A stretch of 64,000 nt of DNA from Liopterus haemorrhoidalis (lineage: Eukaryota; Arthropoda; Insecta; Coleoptera; Dytiscidae), in NCBI GenBank assembly GCA_963971575.1, contig OZ020625.1, forward strand, positions 16,336,829 to 16,400,828. The letters run 5' to 3'. The translations under genes and the position numbers were made by a program. Of this stretch, positions 1-9,606 are shown one piece after another; the first letter of the stretch is position 1, and each line of letters begins with the position of its first letter. The notes under the pieces were generated by a model. That model was not told the origin of the DNA and searched no databases. It saw only the letters and a program-made list of their open reading frames with translations.

Positions 1-1
1 T

Positions 2-869
2 GAAGTACAACATGTTACATACAGAGACTTTCAAGTACAAGTTAATACTCCAACATTTATTACGGTTGCAGACATTATCACGGATGATAAAGTTCTTACA
101 AGTTTCACTGGATTAGGTTCATTTCAATTATTAAATTCAATTGTTAAAAATGTTAATGTAATTTATTGTGACAAAAGAGCTCACAGGCTAAACATAAAAA
201 GTAGGATTATCCTAGTGTTTGTTAAATTAAAATTAAATCTAAGTTTCATTGTTATCGCTATACTGTTTAGAATTACCCCAAATTTATGTAGGACATATTT
301 TAGTGATATGCTTAAAATTTGAAGTGAAGTGTTAAGTGTCGCGTTAACGTTCCCAACAAAAGAACAAATAATGAATAATATGCCGGTATGTTTTAGTGAT
401 TTTCATGACACGCAAATTGTATTAGACTGAATCAATTAAAGTTCTGACAGGTGTATTTCCTGGTGGTCTTATTACTTTCATAAGTAAGCCTTTCGGAGGA
501 AGAGCTTCAGACAAGGCTATTTTTGAACATAGTAATTTAATAGAAAATATTGCCAAAAGTTGTGCTATTATGACCGACAAAGGTTTTTTTATTGATAAAG
601 AGTGTCAACGATACGGCATAAAAGTATATCGACCACCGTTTTTAAGATGAAAAAAAAAACAACTTAATAAGGAAGAAGCAATTTATAATACAAAAGTAGC
701 TGCAGCTAGAGTTAATGTTGAGCGAAGCTATCAACGCATGAAAGTTTTTAAAATATTAAGCACAAAATTTAACATTTATCTAATTTACCACATAGAACAA
801 ATAATTACAGTTATTTCAGGAGTTACAAATTTATCATCCCCAATTTTAGCATCAGACACATTTTTATAG
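2..869 (+). pseudogene. ISL2EU-like DDE_Tnp_4 transposase, decayed, 5' end off window
   Basis: Conceptual translation gives the HTH_Tnp_4-type segment (KLKLNLSFIVIAILF near 205-255, then NMPVCFSDFHDTQIVLD ending near 428) and, in another frame from 432, the DDE_Tnp_4 core: IKVLTGVFPGGLITFISKPF, GGRASDKAIFEHS, MTDKGFFIDKECQ, PPFLR and VERSYQRMKVFKIL, ending at a stop at 867-869. Between the two blocks roughly 30 residues expected in the family are absent and the frame shifts, so a deletion lies near 428-432. An in-frame TGA sits at 648-650. The gene converges on the YqaJ-type gene on the opposite strand. In the family the protein is the element's DNA-cleaving transposase; this copy cannot be functional. 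Family call is from recognised motifs, element-type call is inference. Confidence 0.75.
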
Positions 870-1077
870 TATATTTCTAATTATTTTTTGTTATTTTTGC
901 TTCTACCTTATTAAGAGTGTTTACAGGTAGCCATTAAGTCCAGTATCCTATTTATAAAAGATTACCGTATAAAATTTCTATTTTGTATAAAATTTTCCTG
1001 CATATTATCTTCTAAATAGGACACTAGATATTAATGGGTTGTCCAATGTACATTGTTATTAAATATGATGCATTGTA

Positions 1078-2175
1078 TTATGAAACATGTTTATTACAAA
1101 TATAATGGACCATTTTTTCAAAATATTTTTGTTTAACATTAAACAATAAATTTTTAGAAAATTCATAATCAAAATTTATGTATGTCACAGCCATACTTTT
1201 ATTAAAGGAGCAATATATAATAAAATAACATTTTTGTATGTTAAGAATGCTCATTCCTGTCTGTATTTGAGCATAATAAGCATGTCGCTTAATTAAGGCC
1301 ACTTGGTTAGGGTGACCATTCGTCCCGCATTCTAACATTTTGTCCCGCAAAAGTCCCGCATTTTAACATTTTGTCCCGTATTTTATAACTTGTATTTGAG
1401 GAAATGAGGACCTTTTTTTTTGCTCTTCACTTGGATTTGGAAGGTGAGGACCTTTTTTTTGCTCTTCACTTGGATTTGGGAGGTGAGGACCTTTTTTTTT
1501 TGTTCCGTCCCGCATTGCTTTTTTAAGAAAATGGTCACCCTACACTTGGTCATGTTTAATATTAATGTACTTTAATTTTTTTAATACATCGTCTATATTT
1601 TCTGTTGCACCTAAAATAAAAATTAAATATGTATACATTGTTAAATAAAAATATGCATACTATTTACCAATGAATGGGCATTTTATTTCAATCAACGCCA
1701 CTGGATCATCCCATCAAAAACAACACCATCTGGTGAATATCCTACCCACTTATTTGAGTTTGATGTTATTACCCCAAATTCAACAACATTCAACCCCATA
1801 TTCGAACAAAACTGTTCCCTTGCTTCTTTTTCATATTTCCTTCCATATTCAACATATTTGTTCGTGAAATGTTTAGGGTTAAAATATTTCTCGCTTTTCG
1901 CTTGCCAGTCTCCATTTATATTGTACGTAAATAGTTCATATATTCTTGAACCCGTAATTCTATATTTTCTTTCAGAAAACCAATTTTCCTTGGAATATTT
2001 ACTACAAATTGTAGTATTGTATTCATCTCTAAAATTACTTACAAAATCTTCACAACAAGTTTTTATATTTACGTAAAAGGAATGCAATTCCATCATTATT
2101 ACGGATTGACAGGCATTATTGTACAGATATTGAACACAAGGAGGGTAGTTTATGACCTCTTGATTTGTTCTTGAG
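1078..2175 (-). pseudogene. YqaJ-type nuclease gene (3' exons), disrupted
   Basis: Two exons on the minus strand. Exon 2175-1668 follows an acceptor (TTTTCAG) and encodes NYPPCVQYLYNNACQ, then RKYRITGSRIYELFTY, YGRKYEKEAREQF and GYSPDGVVFD, the usual run of the YqaJ / lambda-exonuclease-like domain. A single frameshift near 1705-1715 moves the conserved LIEIKCP stretch out of frame. A 57-nt intron (1667-1611, GTAAAT...TTTTAG) keeps phase with exon 1610-1078, which encodes ALIKRHAYYAQIQTGM and ends at TAA. That exon is interrupted by the hAT MITE at 1308-1542. In ISL2EU elements a YqaJ protein accompanies the transposase (recalled, not searched). The 5' part of the gene is probably at 7081-7730. 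Confidence 0.75.
1308..1542. mobile_element. hAT-type MITE with internal 40-bp repeats
   Basis: A 235-bp element with terminal inverted repeats TAGGGTGACCATT / AATGGTCACCCTA and a perfect 8-bp target duplication CACTTGGT at 1300-1307 and 1543-1550. Eight-base duplications are a hAT hallmark. The inside holds about three units of a 39-40 bp repeat (GAGGACC + T-run + GCTCTTCACTTG) starting at 1406, 1446 and 1485. No coding capacity. It lies inside the last exon of the YqaJ-type gene. Confidence 0.9.
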
Positions 2176-2568
2176 CTGAAAATAAAAATTTATATTTAAT
2201 TATTGTACAATATAGTTCATTTAGAATTTATTCTGTGTGCCACACGATTTTAAAAGTATAAACTTTATCAATATATTCCGCGATTTATACTAAAGTCGGT
2301 AAAAAAAAATGTGCTATCTAAATAATTATACAAGTGATTGAAATTTGTTACAAGTGAGTGACTTTACTATATGTTAATTTATAACATTTATAACAGTGTA
2401 TATTAGCAAAACAACGTTCTTAACAGCTCCGTACTTGTGCGTACCTAACTGATTACTTTGAATATTCTGACGTCATACACAATCCAGTGGCATTCCAGTT
2501 TACTTTGGTTTCACTTGGTATCTTTATTTCATTATTTCATTAATAAACACAAATAAGTGAAGTACAGG

Positions 2569-3656
2569 ATGTCCAACTTATGTAAAATATGCTAGGTTGA
2601 TGTGAAGGATAAGGCTCCGCTCGCATGTGACACATGTAAAGGCGTCATTCATACTACGTGCTCCAACTTAACTAGGGCTGAAATACAGTGCTTACAAGCT
2701 AGGAGCAATAAATTAATCACTTACAACTGTGATGAGTGCAAAAAAACGGACTATACTGCCGTCTTTCGCGAACTGAAGGAGGTAATTTCCATACTGCAAA
2801 AGGAAGTTATCGAATTGAAAGCCAGAATTTCAAGCCCCTACGATTCTAACCTGACTGCTACGTCAATCATCAATGAAATAGCGGACAGGGATCGTCGCGC
2901 TAACAATATAATTTTATATAACGTAGAAGAAAGTTTGTCCGACAACGCCGAAACTATAGTGCGTTCGAAGGTGAGTTTGCAGTACAGGGCATATGGAGTA
3001 GTTCTTTTTCATACTCTCCAATGGGTTTACACAATGACACTATCCTTTTCTTGCTTGTCGACGTTGCCAGCTCTAAAACGCGCTGATCTGTGAAGACGCA
3101 GTATTCTACAAATGGCCATTTGTTTTTGTTGACTGTTCTTTTGAGTTTTATAAGAGTTGATTTTTGTAAATCATACGAGTTTTTCATATTACTATAATTG
3201 ACACATTTGACACTTTTACAACATTTGGCAACACCGCTCCCATTTTCTATAAGAGCTATACTGCAAACTCACCTTCGAACGCACTATAGAGACGAACATG
3301 ACAAGGAAAAGGTTGAAAATATTATTTCTGAAATATCAGATCAAGTTAATAAACCTGTTCGTATGTACAGATTAGGCAGGAGCTCGACAAACAGAAGTAA
3401 TTATCGTCGCCCAATTAAAGTAATTTTTTCATCCACCAGAGAAGCAAAAACTGTACTATAAAACAAAAGAATCCTGAAATCAGAAGTTAGAATGAATTCA
3501 GATAATACCAAAATGCAAAGAGAATACTTTACAAAAATGAAAGATGAGCTAAAACACAGGACTAATAAAGGTGAAACAAATATTACACTGCGCTTCATAA
3601 ACGGACTACCAACTATCGTGAACACGGCTGATCCAAAAAACAGGGGACGTTGGTAA
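2569..3656 (+). pseudogene. LINE ORF1, PHD-finger nucleic-acid-binding protein
   Basis: Begins MSNLCKIC at 2569, then an in-frame TAG at 2593-2595, then a PHD-like cysteine/histidine pattern (CDTCKGVIHTTC, then NCDECKK) and a coiled-coil-like stretch (FRELKEVISILQKEVIELKA). The MITE at 2957-3286 interrupts it; removing the MITE and one TA restores the frame exactly (ETRDEHDKEKVENI across the site). A further in-frame TAA lies at 3459-3461, and the ORF ends at TAA 3654-3656. ORF1 proteins of CR1/L2-group LINEs with PHD fingers bind the element RNA; this copy is dead. Confidence 0.7.
2957..3286. mobile_element. Tc1/mariner-type MITE inside LINE ORF1
   Basis: 330 bp with inverted ends TAGTGCGTTCGAAGGTGAGT (about 31 bp per arm, one mismatch) flanked by TA duplications at 2955-2956 and 3287-3288. 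Excising the element plus one TA restores the ORF1 reading frame, which fixes the target site duplication as TA rather than TATA. No ORF of its own was recognised. Confidence 0.85.
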
Positions 3657-6451
3657 ACATCACATGTATGTATACAAACATAGCTTCCATTACGGCTAAA
3701 TTTAATGAATTTGAATCTTTTGTACAACTTAATAATCCAACTTTAATAATAATAACCGAAACGTGGCTTAAGTGCAGCATTACCGACTCCATTATCGACA
3801 TCCCAAGTTACACCGTATTTCGAAAAGACAGGGAGAACAGTCGTGCAGGTGGCGTACTTATATATGTCAAACATAATATTGAAAACCATAAAATAGCATC
3901 TACCATCAAAACTTTTGAAAATCTCGACTCTGAAGATCATGTAGAAACTCTTTGGCTAACACTCAATATTTCTCAATAAGTTAATTTTAACATAGGTGTT
4001 TTTTATAGACCGTCATCTAAAGATCCAGTTACTAATATCTGTAAAATTCTTCAATCAGCTATGAACACCAATAATGTTTTAATATTTGGCGACTTTAACC
4101 TTCCTGAAATATCTTGGCCAATTATGGAAATTCCGAACAGCGAAAGCCCAGCAAGTCAGTTTTTAAACACCATGATTAACTGCGGATTTCACAATCATGT
4201 TCACAAACCAACTCGTTTTCGTGACGGTCAAAAACCATCAACCTTGGACCTTATACTAACCAACGACGACAACCTCATCAGCGACATCCAGTATCTCTCT
4301 CCAATCGGGAAAAGTGACCACGCAGTTCTGCTTACAACCTCCCAAATTATTGTTCAACGCAACAATCTAAAGCCAGCAAAAAAAATCAATTATTGGAAGT
4401 TAGATTATAATAAAGTCAACGAAATACTGGCCAGCAAGCTTGAAAAATCCATCGACAAATATTCTATAGAAGTCTGATGGCATAAGTTTAAAGAAACCAT
4501 TAGCAGTTCTGTCGATAATCTTGCGAATTTCACAGTGAAAAACAAAAAATGGAAAGCTCCGTGGATGAACAATGAAATAAAATCATTGATTAAAAAGAAG
4601 CAAAAGTCCTGGAATGTATACAAAAAAGACGCAACGTCAAATAATTACAAGATATATAGAAAAATTAATAATGATGTCACCAAAAAAATAAGAATTGCTA
4701 AAGGTTCTTATGAGGATGAACTTATAAACAACGGCCAAAAAGCATTTTATGGGTACATTAGAAACAAATTGAGTACAAAAGTCGTAACACCAACTATAAT
4801 AAAAAACAATAACAACATCTTAGTAAATGACCAAAAGGAAATAGCAAATATCTTCGCTGAGCACTTCTTCTCTTCTTTCAGCAAAGGTGTAAACGATCCA
4901 ATCCCCGTTGTTAGCATACCAAGAGTACAAAATTCCATTGATGAAATAGATTTCACTACTGATGAAATAGAAGAAATTCTGGCGAAATTAAACGAGAAAT
5001 CGTCGCCTGGGCCTGATCAAATACCCCCAATTTTACTGAAAAGATGTGCACCCATTATTGCGCCCATGGTTTTAGATTTAATGGAAACGTCTTTTAAAAC
5101 TGGATTATTGCCCAACGATTGGAAATCAGCTCAAATTAAGCCGATCTACAAAAAAGGAGACAAAACAAAAGTAGATAACTTTAAGCCGATAAGTCTAACA
5201 AGTGTTACTTGTAAATGCATGGAACGGATTATAGTAAATAAACTGCTACCCTTCTTTCTGAGTAACAAAGTTATAACTGAACACCAACATGGCTCTGTGC
5301 CGGGTTGATCGGTAATTACCAATTTGCTTACCAATATTAATTCATGGACGCAAAGCATCGATCAAAACAAACCAGTTGACGTTATATACTTAGATTATGC
5401 TAAAGCGTTCGATACCGTACCTCACAATAAACTTCTGTCAAAGCTTGAACACTTTGGTATACGAGGACATCTACTTAGATGGATACAAGCCTTTCTTCTT
5501 GGCCGGACCTTTTCAGTCAAAATTGGTGAGTCAGAATCTACTTCGTTTAAAACGCTCAGTGGTGTTCCGCAAGGCAGTGTACTTGGTCCAGTTTTATTTA
5601 TAACTTACATCGCAGACTTGTTACATACCGTATCTTCTCCAAAAAGTCTGTATGCAGACGATGCGAAAATTTTTAACAACCCATTAACGGATCACAGAAC
5701 ACTACAAAATGATCTGAACATCATTTCAACTTGGACAAAACAATGGGGCATAAAATTAAATACAAAAAAATGTACTGTTTTACACGTGGGGAAAAACAAC
5801 CCCAAACATGTCTATGCCATGAATGACGAACATCTAACGTCAGTTAGTTCACAGCATGATCTTGGCGTCACAGTTACAACTGACTTAAAATGGAAAACGC
5901 ACATAATTAACACTGTTAAAAAGGCCAATACTCTAATTTATTTAATCAAGAGGAGCTTCCAACATCTTACACCGAAGAATGTTTCTATTATATACAAAAC
6001 TTATGTGCGACCCATATTAGAGTTTGCCTTTATAATTTGGTCTCCCTATCTCATAAAAGACATTGAAATCCTAGAGAATGTCAAACGCAGATTCACAAAA
6101 TCTGTCCAAGGTCTTAAAAATAAAACTTATGATGAACGACTGCGAGTTCTAAATCTGCCTCGTTTATCAGAAAGAAGAATCAGAGGAGATTGGATCGAGA
6201 CTTATAAAATACTAAGTGGACATTATAACTGTGAAGCTATTTCCAGCATCTTAATCAGAAATACTAACTCTAGATTGAGAGGTCACAGCGCCAAACTGAA
6301 GAAAGATAAATTTCGTCTGCTAATCAGGCAAAACTTTTTCTCAAATCGAGTAGTTGACAGGTGGAATAACCTTTCCGTGTCAGTTATTGAATCAAGAAAT
6401 ATAAACTCATTTAAGAACAAAATTGACACAGAGCTTATATTTATAAGATAA
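3650..6451 (+). pseudogene. LINE ORF2: AP endonuclease and reverse transcriptase
   Basis: One reading frame of about 930 codons broken only by three stops (3977, 4475 and 5306) and by no frameshift. N-terminal AP-endonuclease motifs: ITETWLK, then GDFNLPEISW and SDHAVLL. RT motifs: PGPDQIPPILLK, DVIYLDYAKAFDTVPHNKL, SGVPQGSVLGPVLF and the catalytic YADD in SPKSLYADDAKIF. The C-terminal part (RPILEFAFIIWSP; VVDRWNNLSVSVIES) is typical of CR1/Jockey-like LINEs; no RNase H follows. It would nick DNA and prime reverse transcription; the three stops make it inactive. The start overlaps the end of ORF1 by a few bases. Confidence 0.85.
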
Positions 6452-6770
6452 GTGTTGTTCGCGTTGTCTATGCGGAGCGAATTACTTGATGGACTTTTTA
6501 TGGACTGTCGCAGATGGACTGTTTCAGTGAAATTGTTTTAAATTGCGAAGAACTGTTATTTGTGATTTAAATTTCATATCTCTGCAAGCTAACTTATATA
6601 TTTATACTATTTATAGTTTTTCTGTAATGTAATATTAGTTTATTTTTTTCTTTTTTTTTTTCTAAATATTGTAATGTATAATTATCACTCGTGTGTACAT
6701 TTATATATTCGGGAGTATAACCAGCTATGTTAGCTGCCTTCTCCCAAAACTGTAAATAATAATAATAATG

Positions 6771-6803
<33 letters not shown>

Positions 6804-6810
6804 CAGAAAG

Positions 6811-7060
6811 CAGTGCTGCTCGGGTCGCTCCGCATTGTGCGGGCACTGGATCTGGCGTAATTTCCGCGGCTGCATATCGCCAGGGTTTGGGATGCAGTCG
6901 TGTGTATTTAGCTCCACTAGTCTCTAGTATGACGCGGCTCAAAAGGTTGCTGAAGTTTGAGATTAGTGGACGCTTGTCAAGACCTGACAAACCCCATAAT
7001 AATATAAAATTACGAAAATCTAAAGGCTAATTTTGAATAAATAAATAAATAATACATACA
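6811..7060. repeat. GC-rich repeat fragment ending in (AATA)n
   Basis: Directly after the LINE (TAA)n tail the base composition jumps to GC-rich for about 150 bp, then ends in GAATAAATAAATAAATAA at about 7032-7052. The tail suggests the 3' end of another retrotransposed element on the plus strand, 5'-truncated. No family was recognised and no coding frame is convincing. Confidence 0.35.
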
Positions 7061-7080
7061 AGTTTAAACTAAATGGGCTA

Positions 7081-7730
7081 TCAGGCAAATCTAATAGAAA
7101 TTTTTGTTTTTATAATTTCTCGTTGACTCCTGGTAAGAACTCCAACTGGCATATATGTTTTTTTGAAACAATCCATTTCTAAAATTGGAACAGGTCTATA
7201 TTGTTCTTTTGTGCATGATTTGGTTCGAGACCAGGCACCATGTTATGTCAGTTGGAGATAGTTAGTCCAATTCGTTTAAGGGATTCCTAAAACAAAACAA
7301 CCAGCAGAAAAGAGAAAAAACATTGTCTAAAATTTTTTATAGTATCAAAAATTAGAAAGGCTTAATTGTGCCGTAATCCATTTAGCAACAATTAGCACCT
7401 GGTACAATTCAATAAAACAGCTGAAACATGTTTACTTACATTTAGAGCTGTTTCCAGCTTTACAGGTGCACGAAATTGTGTCTACAAATACTTTATTGTT
7501 TTTAAATTGTAATCACATGCGGTTCGGCAAGAATTGCACTTGACTGCAAACACAAAGCGTATATATTAAATTCATCTTGTCTAATGCTGTCCACATAAAA
7601 TTATGTGTTAGGCAAAAAAAACTGCCTCTCCTACTCTTGCATTTTCGCTTGATTTTAAATAGTTATTATATTCTACGTTAGAAAAATATATTTTGTCATC
7701 TACACTAACTTTATTGTTCTCTTCAGCCAT
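7081..7730 (-). pseudogene. SWIM-finger 5' part of the YqaJ-type gene
   Basis: Minus strand. ATG at 7730 begins MAEENNKVSVDDKIYFSN with an acidic/polar N terminus. After decayed sequence a SWIM-type zinc signature appears near 7400-7480: KVFVDTISCTCKAGNSSKC followed, after a 4-nt tandem GTAA duplication, by KHVSAVLLNC, giving CxC-x(7)-CKH. A further exon after acceptor TTGTTTTAG at about 7287 gives LSPTDIT, then KEQYRPVPILEMDCF. In insect genomes such SWIM segments stand N-terminal to YqaJ domains. The 3' exons would be at 1078-2175, with the CR1-like LINE inserted between. Several frameshifts; dead. Assignment is inference from motif order and strand. Confidence 0.55.
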
Positions 7731-7766
7731 CTAAAAAACAGAAAAAGAATTAGTTTTAAAATGTGG

Positions 7767-7975
7767 TTTTTATTCTTTACTAATATATTTTAGTTGATCC
7801 TATATTAACAGACAGTCAAAAAGAATTAAAAAAAAAAAAGAATAAGCTGTAAATTTCATTAAAATTTCTTTAGAATAATATATTATTACATAACTTGTTA
7901 ATCGTAGATTACCTTTGAATATAACAAAGCACAAAAAAAAAACTCGGGAAATAGGAAAATACAACTTGTTCACAA
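7767..7975. repeat. Repeat shared with the THAP element at 27.5 kb
   Basis: From TACTAATATATTT through ACAGTCAAAAAGAATTAA, TATTATTACATA and AAATACAACTTGTTCA, this stretch aligns by eye with 27530-27735 over about 200 bp in the same orientation. Here it lies just upstream (minus sense) of the SWIM/YqaJ start codon, so it is probably the 5' flank of that gene inside an ISL2EU-like element. Confidence 0.6.
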
Positions 7976-8165
7976 TGGGTACATTCGATTTGTGCAGGGT
8001 AGAGCGAGCGCTGTGCGAACAGTTGATGGTGACGTCATATATAGAACATTGACGGAGCGCAGAAACTCGAACACGGAGAGAGCTTGGGTTATGACGTAAT
8101 GTTTACAAAATCTAACCTTACAATTTAAGGCGGCGTTATTACCGTCAGATTAGTTCACGTCAGTC

Positions 8166-8315
8166 ATGAATCAAAATTATGTACCTCGGTTTTTCGTTGA
8201 TTTCGTTTTCAATGATAAAGATGATGAATTTGAACAAGTAATTTTAGAAAAATTTTGGGTTTATGCAGAAAATACGGTGCCAAATTTTATTGATCGTCTG
8301 TTTCTTCCATTTTAA
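8166..8315 (+). CDS. Small hypothetical ORF, 49 codons
   Basis: ATG at 8166 opens MNQNYVPRFFVDFVFNDKDD and continues FEQVILEKFWVYAENTVPNF to a TAA at 8313-8315. The upstream 150 bp is less AT-rich than its surroundings and holds TGACGTCA (8031) next to TATATA, so a promoter is conceivable. No family recognised. It may be a first exon of a transposon gene or chance. Confidence 0.2.
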   Translation: MNQNYVPRFFVDFVFNDKDDEFEQVILEKFWVYAENTVPNFIDRLFLPF

Positions 8316-8410
8316 TTTTATGCACGGGGTATTTTAATAATTTTTTTCCTGTTTACAATACGTCACAAATACATAAAATGGCCGTACTCTGTATAGCTAT
8401 AGTCAAATAA

Positions 8411-8904
8411 CAATGTTATTTGTCTATTGTTTTTTACATTTTTAATAAATCTTTAAGTGAAGGTTGCTTCCCATTGTATTGGAAGAAGGCAATTGTTGTT
8501 CCAATTTTTAAAAGCGGTGATCTAAATTTGGTTAATAACTACAGGCCAATTTCAAAGTTATGCATATTTGAAAAAATTTTTGAACGTATAGTTTATGATG
8601 TATTATTAAATTTTGTAAGGAAAATGATTAACGTTAACCAACATGGCTTTTTCCCGCGCAGTTCTGTTGATACAAACCTGACAATTTATATTGACTTCAT
8701 TCTCAAGTCGATGGATGATGGAGTGCAAGTCGATGCCATTTATACAGATTTCAGTAAAGCATTTGATACAATAGATCACAATATTTTACTATCTAAACTT
8801 GCTGTCACTGGCATAAATGGTCGCCTTTTTCAATGGTTCAAGTCTTACTTGAGTGATCGTGAACAGTGTGTCGTAACCAAAGGATTCACTTCAAGATTTG
8901 AAAA
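8411..8904 (+). pseudogene. Jockey-like LINE reverse transcriptase, 5'-truncated first half
   Basis: The frame carries IFNKSLSEGCFPLYWKKA, NNYRPISKLCIFEKIFERI and VDAIYTDFSKAFDTIDHNI, RT motifs of the Jockey/CR1 type. The 5' end is truncated near 8411 inside the RT, as expected for LINE copies. At 8904 the I-like LINE is inserted; the same RT resumes at 15032 with SRFEKISSGVPQRSDLGPLL. The 13-bp sequence CAAGATTTGAAAA flanks the insertion on both sides. Confidence 0.8.
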
Positions 8905-9074
8905 TCCCGCAGGGGAAGTTCATAATGGCCATAACACCTGGCCATTTGTCGAGCTTTCGGGCCTGATGATCCCGCGTACCCTCAATCACGCAAGGGAAGT
9001 TCATAATGGTCGCATCACCTGACCATATAGAGCTTTTGGGCCTGATGATCCCACGTACCCTGAATCACATATAA
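8905..9074 (+). repeat. Two 81-bp tandem units at the LINE 5' end
   Basis: GGGAAGTTCATAATGG starts at 8913 and again at 8994, each followed by CACCTG, GGGCCTGATGATCCC and GTACCCT. Tandem 5'-UTR monomers act as promoters in some LINEs; that role here is inference. Confidence 0.75.
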
Positions 9075-9606
9075 TTTGGGAGGAGACAGTTCAGAGAAGC
9101 CGATTGTGGGAATAGGCTTATCTGTTGTCTCTTTGATCTCCCACTTAAATTCCTACCCACGTGTTTGCCGTGCGTGGAGACCCGTAACGCCGGAGAAGAG
9201 GGTCCTGGTCGGTTGAGGGAGACTGCTGCCCGCGGACAGTACGATCCCAACACGCCTTCTTTGGCCTCGGATTCGGTAAAACGGGAGGCTGAGTCTGGTC
9301 AGCTCAGTCAATCGGCTGGTGTCACGGTTCATGAATAGAGTGGCTCCACTACTGGATCGTGGATGCCGGGGTAATGCCGTGCCACTAGACAAGTATTCGG
9401 GGGTCTGTGGGAGCGGCTGCAGCTCGCCCGGTTCCAGAGTTGGCTACTACTGGTTCTCGAGCGGGTCGAGCAGCCCGTGACTACTTCCTCCGATGCTATA
9501 TCATCCTGACATGCCTGGCGCAATGAGCCGGTTTGCGGCCAACGTCCCCTGTGTGGGGCTCCCTGGTGGGTGGGCATGGCAGGGTGATGAAACTTAGTAT
9601 ACGGGT

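Larger units (their letters stand above)
2569..6810 (+). mobile_element. CR1/L2-group non-LTR retrotransposon, nearly full coding span, inactive
   Basis: Two successive ORF relics (ORF1 with PHD-like finger, ORF2 with AP endonuclease and reverse transcriptase) followed by a 3' UTR and a (TAA)n tail at about 6758-6802. The 5' boundary is not certain; the first recognisable codon is at 2569 and 5' UTR may begin near 2430. It sits in what appears to have been an intron of the SWIM/YqaJ gene, separating that gene's 5' exons (7.1-7.7 kb) from its 3' exons (1.1-2.2 kb). A mariner-like MITE interrupts ORF1. Confidence 0.8.

Noticed and set aside
6594..6990. Minus ORFs with poly-Tyr or poly-Leu near 6.7-6.9 kb
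   Set aside because: They read through the (TAA)n LINE tail and are not genes.
7990..8160. CpG-island promoter of a host gene
   Set aside because: The block is only mildly GC-richer and no host exon follows; noted only as context for the small ORF.
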